Of a stretch of DNA of 64,000 bases, positions 11,308 to 21,195 are shown in pieces; within the stretch, counting starts at the first letter, position 1, and each line of letters starts with the position of its first letter. The stretch is from Rhizophagus irregularis (taxonomy: Eukaryota > Glomeromycota > Glomeromycetes > Glomerales > Glomeraceae): NCBI RefSeq assembly GCF_026210795.1, contig NC_089455.1:2914001-2978000 (forward strand). Direction: 5' to 3'. Under the pieces are notes generated by a model that saw only the letters and a program-made list of their open reading frames with translations, did not search any database and was not told the origin of the DNA. A program made the position numbers and the translations under genes.

Positions 11308-12798
11308 AGGACCCTGGATAATTAGTATAATAGGGATCATATGTAAAATAAGTATAAAATTTTGTATTTTTAATGAGCAGGTTATATAAAAAAAACGTAT
11401 ATTTTAAGAAAATGTTATATGCAAAAATAGTATATTATAAAAATAGGTTATAGTAAAAAAAAGTATAAAATTTCAGATAAAAATTCAATGTCATATATAG
11501 ATTTATTATAAAAATGTATATTTTAACAGTTAGTATTTTGCTTTTTATCGTACTTGTGATAATATCACTTATTACATTACAGGTTTTCATTGGTAGAGAT
11601 CTTGATTTTGTGACGCATAAAGAAAAAAATTTATTTTAAAATTTTTTTTTTCTCCTCTCCTCTCTTTAGAACAGTATTAATAGTATAAAAATAAATAGGA
11701 ATAGTGGAAGTTTCATTATTTTTACATTTCATACTTGAAATATATAATATTCTTTCTTTTTTTTTTTTATGACAAAACATTCTGGATATTGGTATAGATT
11801 TTTGAAATTATAAGTATGGAGAATATATAAAGGTATTATTTCTCAATTTTTTTTTACTATTTTTGCATTTTTTTATCTATAAACCTTACTAATGTTCTTT
11901 TTTTTTAGAATGAACTTGAACTTCAAGAAACCTTAAAGTTACAAGTGGATTTGAGTTCTTTTCTCTTTTTTGTTTTGGCATTATTCTTTATTTAAGGACA
12001 TTATTAATGGATTTTCTTTCTTTTATTTAGGGATATTTTAACTTGAACTTTAGTATTGATTTTAAAATTGCAATAAATGTTTCTCATTTTAGTATTTTTT
12101 GATTTTAAAACATTATTAATTGACTTTGGTAATTAGCTTTTTTTTTGTTTTATTTTTTTTTTGATTTTGAATAATTATTAATATTCTTTCTTTCTTTTTT
12201 TTAGGAAAATCTAAATTTCAGCTTGGAAAGTACTTAGATTTCATATCTTGGTAATAATTTGTACTTCTTTGATGGTATAACTTTCATTCTTAATCTTTAG
12301 CAAACTTATTTTTGATCTTTGATGGCAATTTTTGCTTTTGATTTCTAATAATAGATTTGGTAATTTTTATTTTAATCTTTGGAAATTTTGGGATTTTTAC
12401 ACATGGTTTTTTTGTTGTAAAATTGATATTTATTTTGATCTTGTAAATAACATAGTTATCATAAAATTTTATCATACAGCATAAATTTTACCTGATAAAA
12501 CTGTGTGTATTTTATTGATTTGCTAGATTTTAAACATTATATAGAGGTGATATCTAAATTTACCCTATTTTAAAGATGATTAACATATATAATCTTGATA
12601 TATCATAAATAAAAAAATAAAATTTTAACATAAATATATATTAATGTCATATGATAAAAAAGTATATTTTAGTATTATATAAAGGTTATAGGATAAAAAT
12701 ATATAATAAAATGACTAAATTTATGTATATTTTTTTCAAATTTTTATTAGTATCACAGATATAACCTCTATTATAAATTTATAATTGTCCGGGGTTCT
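11308..12798. mobile_element. 1.49-kb hAT-like non-autonomous element
   Basis: Flanked by 8-bp copies of ACTTTAAT (11300-11307 and 12799-12806). The ends are imperfect inverted repeats: AGGACCCTGGATAATTA against AGAACCCCGGACAATTA. The interior is non-coding, with poly-T tracts, TTTTTTAG-like sites and repeated TATATTTTA blocks; no transposase frame was found. It sits inside the 70-bp minisatellite. The 8-bp duplication suggests hAT-type transposition. Confidence 0.65.
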
Positions 12799-13065
12799 AC
12801 TTTAATTCTAAACCACTCAAACTAATACCACTCTAAAAATAATACAACTAACCTAAACTAACTCTTTTTATCTTAATCTTAAACTACTTTAAACTTATAT
12901 ATAATTGATATAATTTAAAATTTTTGCCAATCCTTTATTTTTTAAAAAATTATATAATAAATATATAATAATATGCAAATTTAATTATTTAAAAATTTTA
13001 TAATTTAAATTATAAATTAATTTATTAATTTTACTATATTATATAAATTTAAATTATAAAAATAT

Positions 13066-15048
13066 TTAAATTTTTTCATATGAATAATTAGATGTTATTT
13101 CTTCAACAGATTTCCATAAAATACGTCGAAAACCAATTACTAATATAACAAATCCTTTTAATTTATTAGGATTTGATTTAGTTATTTTAATTCTTTTATC
13201 AAATATTCCTGAACTATAATAATCATTTGTATTTCCTTTTGAAATAATATTCATATATGATTTCAATTGTTTAATTCCATTATTTAATATTTCTTCTATA
13301 GTTATTTTTTTAGTTTCATTATGTTCTTTTGACCAATATTCATATGATCTTTTTAATAGAATTTTTTCATCTTCTTTTTCAATAATTTTATCTAAATTTT
13401 CTAAATTATTTGTATTAAACTTCTTTTTTTGATTTTTAATTAATCCAACTAATGGAATATATTTTAATTCTAAACTAATATTATTATTTCCTATTCCTTT
13501 TAAAATAAAAATATCTGAATATCCAAATCGACCAAATCCTTTTAATTTTGTACCATCCATTACTAATGATAATTCAGGAATACAATATTTTAATGGTAAA
13601 AGATTTTCAACAATTGCTTGAAGAACAGGTTCATTTGCAGAAGATAATGATATTTGTGATCTTGTTGATAAAAATGTTTTTAAAAGTTCAATAAAAGGTA
13701 AAATATTATTTGCAACAAGATTTTCATATGCTGAAACAATAAGAAAAGCATCATTCACAACTTGTCTATATACTAACTTATCTTTATTTTGTTCTAAAAT
13801 TCGAATTTGTTTTGTTACAAGTTCTAAATAATAATTAAAAAAAGTTAATAAATAATATAAAAATAATAAAAAATAATAAAAATATTATAATTTACCAGAT
13901 GAAGAATCAGTATCATTATTTCGTGTTCTTTTTAAATTTTCTTTTTGTTTAACTTGAAAATCAATTTTTTCAGTCCAAATTTTATTAAAAGTTGATTCCA
14001 ATTCTTCTCCTAAAATATGCATTTCACTTCCTATATCATTATATATATAACAATTGCGAAATATAAGACAAATATCTTTTTCAAATTCTTCAATACTTGC
14101 ATATTGATTATTTTCTAATTTTGAAATTATTGTAAATAAATCCATTGAATTTTTTATATTTTCATTTGAAATTTCATAAAATGGATGAATATTAGATTTA
14201 ATATCAAGTTCTTGAAGAATATTATAACAAAAGTTAATAAGTTGAAAATTTTTAGAATTATTTTCAGTAGAAATAGAATGATTTTTAATAGGAATTTCAA
14301 TATTCTTTCTTAAATGAGATGAATTAGAAATGGATTGATTTTTAATAGAAATAAAGTGATCATTATCAGAAGAATTAGCAGGCATTACATTTTCTTTTTC
14401 ATTATATTCTTCAGTAGATATTAAATTTTCTTTATATTCTTTGATAATTTCTTGCCAAAATATTTTTAATATTTTTGCATATCGAAATCGTTCTGCAATT
14501 ACCTGTTATAAGAAACAGTTTATTAGTAGTGTGTTAAAATTTTATTTAGTAATACAAGAAGGTACATAGCCAATTCCTCCTCCAGAATTAGCAGACTTAT
14601 ATTAACTACAAAAGTTAGGACACCTGAACCGAGAAACTTGGAGTGGTTACCAAACATTTGTCAAATCCAGTAAATTCCGTAAGTTAAGCATGCTTTAACT
14701 TAGGGGTTACCCTAACTAATGCAAAATAAAAAAAAACACACCTTGTTTTTTAAATTAGAGAAATCTTTTCCTTCATCCATAAAACGAACAGCCCAAAGAT
14801 TATCAAGATTTTTCCAGTTGTCTAAGAAAGTTGAAGTAAAAGTAATATCAATTGAAGCAATAATAGTATCACGGTGCTTTTTTAAGAACCTCCAATATGA
14901 TTTTGTTGTCCTATTTTTATTTGATAAATAATAGATAAGGGCTAGAAAAATTGAAAATTTTGATTAGTTGTTAATATTACAAGTTAAAAAATACAGTTCA
15001 CAAAAAAGATTTACCATTTTGACCAATATAGTTTTCAGATGTGCTCAT
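13066..15048 (-). CDS. Bromodomain plus PD-(D/E)XK nuclease-like protein, 532 aa
   Basis: Four exons close in frame: 15048-15015, 14941-14742, 14502-13896 and 13823-13066, with GT-AG introns. Residues 1-78 are of unknown type (SYWRFLKKHRDTI, TFLDNWKNLDNLW). Residues about 169-254 form a bromodomain: HPF at 184-186, MDLFTIISKLENNQYASIEE, then NCYIYN, whose last Asn (233) is the acetyl-lysine-binding position. Residues about 303-532 look like a PD-(D/E)XK nuclease: YSDIFILKG with Asp384, then ISLELKY with Glu399 and Lys401. Known bromodomains read acetylated histones and PD-(D/E)XK folds cut DNA, so a chromatin-directed nuclease is a reasonable inference. The protein lies in a tandemly repeated, mobile-element-rich unit. 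It could be a mobile-element or selfish gene, or a host nuclear protein. The nuclease domain is called from motif spacing only. Confidence 0.7.
14677..14705. repeat. Intronic hairpin, copy 1
   Basis: Stem CCGTAAGTTAA / TTAACTTAGGG with loop GCATGCT, in the intron between exons 2 and 3 of the bromodomain-nuclease gene. The paralogous hairpin has the same stem and a different loop. Confidence 0.7.
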
Positions 15049-15458
15049 GTTTGAAATTGGTAAAAAAATATTGATAATTGAATTTAAAAGTTGATTGATT
15101 GATTAAGATATAAAAAAAATTTGATTGATATAAAAAAAAAGAGAAATTGATAAGAGTTTAATGTCTTAAATAAAAAAAGAATCCTTTGTAGATAGTATGA
15201 CTCAGACTGACATATTGATATATCAAAATGAAAAAAATTAACACTACAATTATAATAATTAAATCTATTATTTATCATATTAACAAGAACTTAATCATTT
15301 TGCCAAATATGGTATAATATAATTCTTGATTAAAATCATGTCATTAGAATTTAGACATATATAGCTTAAAAGATTAAAGGTAATTTCATTTTAATTTCAG
15401 TTATTTTATTTAGCAAATGACTCAACTTTCATCATTTTGACACATTTTGACATATATG

Positions 15459-15915
15459 CGTTTAAAAGATGAAATAATTTAAAACACGTTGATATTGTGA
15501 ACGATACATGTACAGTAGATGTTACAGATAATATATATATTTTGACAAATACATACTGACTGCGAAAGTAACATATTACGCGTTTAAAAGTTAAACAATT
15601 TGAAATGAGTTGAAATATATTGTGCACGATACATGTACAGTAGGTGTTACAAATAATAGATATATTTTGACAAATACATAATGACTGCGAAAGTAACATA
15701 TCACACGTTTAAAAAGTGAAACAATTTGAAACGAGTTGAAATATATTGTGCATGATACATGTATAGTAGTTGTTACAAATAACATATATATTTTGACAAA
15801 TACATACTACTGCAAAAGTAACATATCCCACGTTTAAAAGTGAAACAATTTAAAATATATTGAAGTATATTGTACACGATACACATACAGTAGGTGTTAC
15901 AAATAATATGTATAT
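15459..15915. repeat. 123-bp minisatellite, four units, upstream of the bromodomain-nuclease gene
   Basis: Units start with CGTTTAAAAG at 15459, 15581, 15706 and 15831 (spacing 122, 125, 125). Each holds AAACAATTTGAAA, GATACATGTACAGTA, GGTGTTACAAATAA and TATATTTTGACAAATACATA. The array begins about 410 bp upstream of the gene's start codon, so it may overlap its promoter. Confidence 0.85.
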
Positions 15916-16623
15916 TTTACCGCATTTTACTCTATTTTATATTCAAGAATTTATTGACTGCGAAAGTATTTGACATTAAAAATGATCGATGATCAGATTC
16001 TGTAGATTTTGCCGTAGTATTAACTAAAACTATGCTTATTAGCTATAGGACACGTTTAATTTAGCGACATTTGCTAAATTAAATATTTTCATTTTTTTTT
16101 AAAAAAAAATAAATACCTAATTATATTTTAATTGATATGATATCTTACTTCCCAAAAAATCATTGTATAGAATCACAGGAAGTTGTCATTAATTGCAAAA
16201 GTTCCATTTTGCTGAAGCACATTAGATTAACGAATAAATGTATAAGTTGCACTATGAAGTCTTAATATTTCAGATTGCAAGGGAGAAATCAATGATTCCA
16301 GTAATTATGTAATTATTACTATAGTATATATGTAATAACATAAGATATTTTCAAATTTTATTACATATCATATATATCATATAAGACATATTTTTTTTTT
16401 TTAACTTAAATGAGTTTTCAATATTAACTGTATCAAAATATAGTTAGTTATATAAAATAAAAATTAAATACATATCCACATTGTATAAGTGCTGTCAAAA
16501 TTGCACGAATTAAAATTACAGTATTATAAAATATAGATTTTACCATTTAAATATCTTTAAAGATCAGCATTATAAATTTACGGATTACAATTTTCTTTGT
16601 GTAATTTTTGTATATTTGGCATT

Positions 16624-16823
16624 CACACGTCAAATGACTAAAAACAGGCAAAAAAAATGGCTAGAATTGCATAAACTGTTCGCAAATTTATATAAACTAT
16701 TTACAAATAGTATAGGTTAATTCACAAATAGCCAAAAACAGCTAAGAATAGCCAAGAATAGCCAAGAATAGCCACTGCTTTTCACGCCATTTTTTTTGCT
16801 GATTTTTAGCATTTCAACCTGTG
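16624..16823. mobile_element. 200-bp MITE with 3-bp target duplication
   Basis: Flanked by ATT (16621-16623 and 16824-16826). The ends are imperfect inverted repeats starting CACACGTCAAATG and CACAGGTTGAAATG, each followed by CTAAAAAnnAGGC-like sequence and an A-run ending ATGGC. The matching place in the other tails reads GGCATTAAA without the insert. Internal AAGAATAGCC occurs as a short tandem. CAC ends with a 3-bp duplication resemble CACTA-type elements; that class is inference. Confidence 0.65.
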
Positions 16824-16911
16824 ATTAAATAATTAAGAATTATGGTAATTTAATATAAAATTTATATATTATAGTTAATTTGATGATAAGTATATCATAT
16901 TATTATATATA

Positions 16912-17210
16912 AGGGTTTAAAATTTGTACGCACATACGCGTACTGCATGCTATGGATATATTATATATAAAAGTCAAAAATGACATTCTAAACCCTTCAT
17001 GGCTTATTAAGTAAAGTTGTAAAATAGGCAAAAATACGCATAGTAAATAAATTATCAAGGCTCTATAATATGTACATAAGAGTTGCGGCATGAATATTTA
17101 AAAAAATTGGGATTTTACTAAAGTCACGTGATAAATAATGATTGACAAATTTACTATATAAAAATTACCAAAAATGGCACATGCGCGGGTGCGCACAAAT
17201 TTTATTTCCT
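16912..17210. mobile_element. 299-bp MITE-like insertion
   Basis: Absent from the paralogous tail near 10245. The ends are imperfect inverted repeats, AGGGTTTAAAATTTGTACGC and, reverse-complemented, AGGAAATAAAATTTGTGCGC, in a TATATA context. The minus-strand 62-codon frame at 16903-17091 spans the left end and has no recognisable product. Confidence 0.6.
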
Positions 17211-17625
17211 ATATATAATATATACAAAAAAAGAAAAACATACTGTAATATATAATAAACGTCAATAAATAATTTTTATCTCAGTTAAATATAAATTTAT
17301 ACATAACACCAAATTATTTTGAACTGCCATAATTATAAGTAAAATTCCAAATTCAATTATGGCATTTCAAATTATTTTAACACTTTACATAGTAGATTAT
17401 ATATAAACTGAATGAATTATGATATCTCAAAATAATTTGAGCAGTATGTATAAATATAATAGTATTTTTTAAAAAATTACTAGAGTAAATATTAATTCTG
17501 AAAAATTTATTAATTTAGTCAAAGATAAAGGTAATGAAAAATTGCTAAAATAAAAAAACTGTAATTTTAATATTTATAATAATAATAATTTTTGCTAATA
17601 CAATTTTACATTTATAATTATATAT

Positions 17626-18008
17626 GGGGACGCCCGTAGCAAAAAGGGGGATAGGCCAAAAAATTCAAAGTTGAGATTTTATTATAATTATATGTCTATT
17701 AGTCTAATTATTAAGAAAATATGGGTTTTTATTAATAATATATTAGTAAAAAAGTTTAATTTTGAAATTTTCTTATTATTTGCATTTTACTTTTATAGAA
17801 TTAACAAGCAATATAAACCTATTAAAAGAAAATCAATACTCTTAGTAAATTGCCTGTCAAATTTAGTTTTAGATAAAAAAAAAAAGGTCTGAAAGTCAAT
17901 TTATTTCACAATTAAGTGATGATTTGCCAAATTTATCACGTGATTTAAATTGCGATTTTTTTAAAATTACGGAATTATCCCATTCCTCCTTTTGCTACGG
18001 ACGTCCCC
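17626..18008. mobile_element. 383-bp MITE with paralogous empty site
   Basis: The ends are GGGGACGCCCGTAGCAAAA and, reverse-complemented, GGGGACGTCCGTAGCAAAA. The empty site near 10575-10590 reads AATT followed by four AT repeats and AAAC; with the insertion, six AT bases lie on each side, consistent with a 4-bp duplication. The 73-codon frame at 17671-17892 within it is low-complexity and probably not translated. Confidence 0.75.
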
Positions 18009-18099
18009 ATATATAAACTTATTTTAGTAAAATAAAAAAGATATTGGAACTAGTAAATAAAAAAAAATGATTTATTAATATATATTAAAGTAACTTTTT

Positions 18100-18345
18100 T
18101 TACCTTAACTTTAAGTTATTTCAGATCAACATCACTCTAAAAATAATACACCTAATTTAAACTAATCTTTTTACTCTAATTTTAAGCCACTCCAGACTAA
18201 TTACTTTAGAAATAACGCATCTAATCTAAATTAATTTTTTTTATTTTAATTTTAAACCACTCAAACTAACACCACTCTAAAGATAATATAACTAATTTAA
18301 ACTAACTCTTTTTATTCTAATATTAAACTACTCCAAACTTATACA
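18100..18345. repeat. 70-bp minisatellite, unit 2
   Basis: About three and a half uninterrupted units with the words TTTAAGCCACT, ACTCTAAAGATAAT and CTAATTTAAACTAA. It lies about 165 bp beyond the 3' end of the second bromodomain-nuclease copy. Confidence 0.8.
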
Positions 18346-18509
18346 TAATTAATATAATTTAAAATTTTTGCCAATCCTTTATCTTTTAAAAAATTATATA
18401 ATAAATATATAATAATATGCAAATTTAATTATTTAAAAATTGTATAAATTAAATTATAAATTAATTTATTAATTTTGCTATATTATATAAATTTAAATTA
18501 TAAAAATAT

Positions 18510-20492
18510 TTAAATTTTTTCATATAAATAATTAGATGTTATTTCTTCAACAGATTTCCATAAAATACGTCGAAAACCAATTACTAATATAACAAATCCT
18601 TTTAATTTATTAGGATTTGATTTAGTTATTTTAATTCTTTTATCAAATATTCCTGAACTATAATAATCATTTGAATTTCCTTTTGAAATAATATTCATAT
18701 ATGATTTCAATTGTTTAATTCCATTATTTAATATTTCTTCTATAGTTATTTTTTTAGTTTCATTATGTTCTTTTGACCAATATTCATATGATCTTTTTAA
18801 TAGAATTTTTTCATCTTCTTTTTCAATAATTTTATCTAAATTTTCTAAATCATTTGTATTAAACTTCTTTTTTTGATTTTTAATTAATCCAACTAATGGA
18901 ATATATTTTAATTCTAAACTAATATTATTATTTCCTATTCCTTTTAAGATAAAAATATCTGAATATCCAAATCGACCAAATCCTTTTAATTTTGTACCAT
19001 CCATTACTAATGATAATTCAGGAATACAATATTTTAATGGTAAAAGATTTACAATTGCTTGAAGAACAGGTTCATTTGCAGAAGATAATGATATTTGTGA
19101 TCTTGTTGATAAAAATGTTTTTAAAAGTTCAATAAAAGGTAAAATATTATTTGCAACAAGATTTTCATATGCTGAAGCAATAAGAAGAGCATCATTCACA
19201 ACTTGTCTATATACTAACTTATCTTTATTTTGTTCTAAAATTCGAATTTGTTTTGTTACAAGTTCTAAATAATAATTATAAATAGTTAATAAATAATATA
19301 AAAATAATAAAAATAATAAAAATATTATAATTTACCAGATGAAGAATCAGTGTCATTATTTCGTGTTCTTTTTAAATTTTCTTTTTGTTTAACTTGAAAA
19401 TCAATTTTTTCAGTCCAAATCTTATTAAAGGTTGATTCCAATTCTTCTCCTAAAATATGCATTTCACTTCCTATATCATTATATATATAACAATTGCGAA
19501 ATATAAGACGAATATCTTTTTCAAATTCTTCAATACTTGCATATTGATTATTTTCTAATTTTGAAATTATTGTAAATAAATCCATTGAATTTTTTATATT
19601 TTCATTTGAAATTTCATAAAATGGATGAATATTAGATTTAATATCAAGTTCTTGAAGAATATCATAACAAAAGTTAATAAGTTGAGAATTTTTAGAATTA
19701 TTTTCAGTAGAAATAGAATGATTTTTAATAGGAATTTCAATATTCTTTCTTGAATGAGATGAATTAGAAATGGATTGATTTTTAATAGAAATAAAGTGAT
19801 CATTATCAGAAGAATTAGCAGGCACTACATTTTCTTTTTCATTATATTCTTCAGTAGATATTAAATTTTCTCTATATTCTTTAATAATTTCTTGCCAAAA
19901 TATTTTTAATATTTTTGCATATCAAAATCGTTCTGCAATTATTTGTTATAAGAAACAGTTTATTAGTAGTGTGTTAAAATTTTATTTAGTAATACAAGAA
20001 GGTACATAGCCAATTCCTCCTCCAGAATTAGCAGACTTATATTAACTACAAAAGTTAGGACACCTGAACCGAGAAACTTGGAGTGGTTACCAAACATTTG
20101 TCAAATCCAGTAAATTCCCTAAGTTAAGTTCCAATTAACTCTAGGGGTTACCCTAACTTTGCAAAATAAAAAAAAACACACCTTATTTTTTAAATCAGGA
20201 AAATGTTTTCCTTTTCTCAAAAAACGAATAGTCCAAAGATTATCAAGATTTTTCCAGTTGTCTAAGAAAGTTGAAGTAAAAGTAATATCAATTGAAGCAA
20301 TAATAATATCACGGTGCTTTTTTAAGAACCTCCAATATGACTTTGTTGTCCTATTATTATTATCTGATAAATAAGAGATAAGAGCTAAAAAAATTGAAAG
20401 AATTGGTTAATTATTAATATTATAAATTTACAAGTTAAAATACAGTTCATAAGATTACCATTTTGACCAATGAAATCTTCAGATGTGTTCAT
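18510..20492 (-). pseudogene. Second bromodomain-nuclease copy, broken at exon 3
   Basis: Nearly identical paralogue of the gene at 13066-15048. Exon 1 (20492-20459), exon 2 (20384-20182), the bromodomain part of exon 3 (to 19336) and exon 4 (19264-18510) are conserved, including NCYIYN, SDIFILKG and LELKY. Three changes hit the start of exon 3. The acceptor is ACAA instead of ACAG near 19943. The codon equivalent to Arg84 is TGA (near 19925). The internal Met equivalent to residue 118 is GTG at 19825. The next usable AG gives a frame that stops after nine codons. A protein starting at a downstream codon could still hold both domains, so loss of function is likely but not certain. One codon is missing relative to copy 1 (Glu before NLLPLKY). 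Confidence 0.7.
20117..20146. repeat. Intronic hairpin, copy 2
   Basis: Stem CCCTAAGTTAA / TTAACTCTAGGG (one bulge) with loop GTTCCAA. It corresponds to the hairpin at 14677-14705; the surrounding intron is almost identical. Confidence 0.7.
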
Positions 20493-20878
20493 GTTTAAAA
20501 TTGGTAAAAGAATATTGATAATTGAAAAATTAAGGAGTTGATTGATAAGTTGATTGATATAAAAAAAAAAAGAGAAATTGATGTCTTAAATATAAAAAGA
20601 ATCCTTTGTAGATAGTATGACTCAGACTGACATATTGATATATCAAAATGAAAAAAATTAACACTACAATTATAATAATTAAATCTATTATTTATCATAT
20701 TAACAAGAACTTAATCATTTTGCCAAATATGGTATAATATAATTCTTGATTAAAATCATGTCATTAGAATTTAGACATATATAGCTTAAGAGATTAAAGG
20801 TAATTTCATTTTAATTTCAGTTATTTTGTTTAGCAAATGACTCAACTTTCATCATTTTTACGCATTTTGACATATACG

Positions 20879-21195
20879 CGTTTAAAAGATGAAATAATTT
20901 AAAACACGTTGATATTGTGAACGATACATGTACAGTAGGTGTTACAGTTAACATATATATTTTGCGAAAGTAACATATTACGCGTTTAAAAGTTAAACAA
21001 TTTGAAACGAGTTGAAATATATTGTGCACGATACATGTACAGTAGGTGTTACAAATAACATATATATTTTGACAAATACATACTAATGCGAAAGTAAAAT
21101 ATCACGCGTTTAAAAGTGAAACAATTTGAAACATGTTGAAGTATATTGTGCACGATACACATACAGTAGGTGTTACAAATAATATGTATATTTTG
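20879..21195. repeat. 123-bp minisatellite, three units
   Basis: Units start at 20879, 20983 and 21107. Unit 1 lacks about 20 bp. All three carry ACGCGTTTAAAAG, while only one of the four units upstream of copy 1 does. The array begins about 385 bp upstream of the broken second gene copy. Confidence 0.8.

Larger units (their letters stand above)
10925..12905. repeat. 70-bp minisatellite, interrupted by two insertions
   Basis: Units resembling TTTACCCTAATTTTAAGCCA, then ACTCTAAAGATAAT and CTAATCTAAACTAACTC, occur at 10930-10997, 11211-11307 and 12799-12905. Removing the two inverted-repeat elements between them restores a continuous array like that at 18100-18345. Confidence 0.7.
15916..18096. 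repeat. AT-rich tail of composite unit 1
   Basis: Collinear with the tail at 9641-10920 apart from three inserted inverted-repeat elements (16624-16823, 16912-17210 and 17626-18008). No gene. It ends with TGATTTATTAATATA, directly before the next 70-bp minisatellite. Confidence 0.7.

Noticed and set aside
14560-14720. Possible tRNA or small RNA in intron 2 (GGTTCAGGTGTCC resembles a B-box)
   Set aside because: No matching A-box or acceptor stem; kept only as an intronic hairpin observation.
15459-21195. CRISPR-like arrays
   Set aside because: The repeats are head-to-tail minisatellites of about 123 bp without unique spacers, in a eukaryotic genome.
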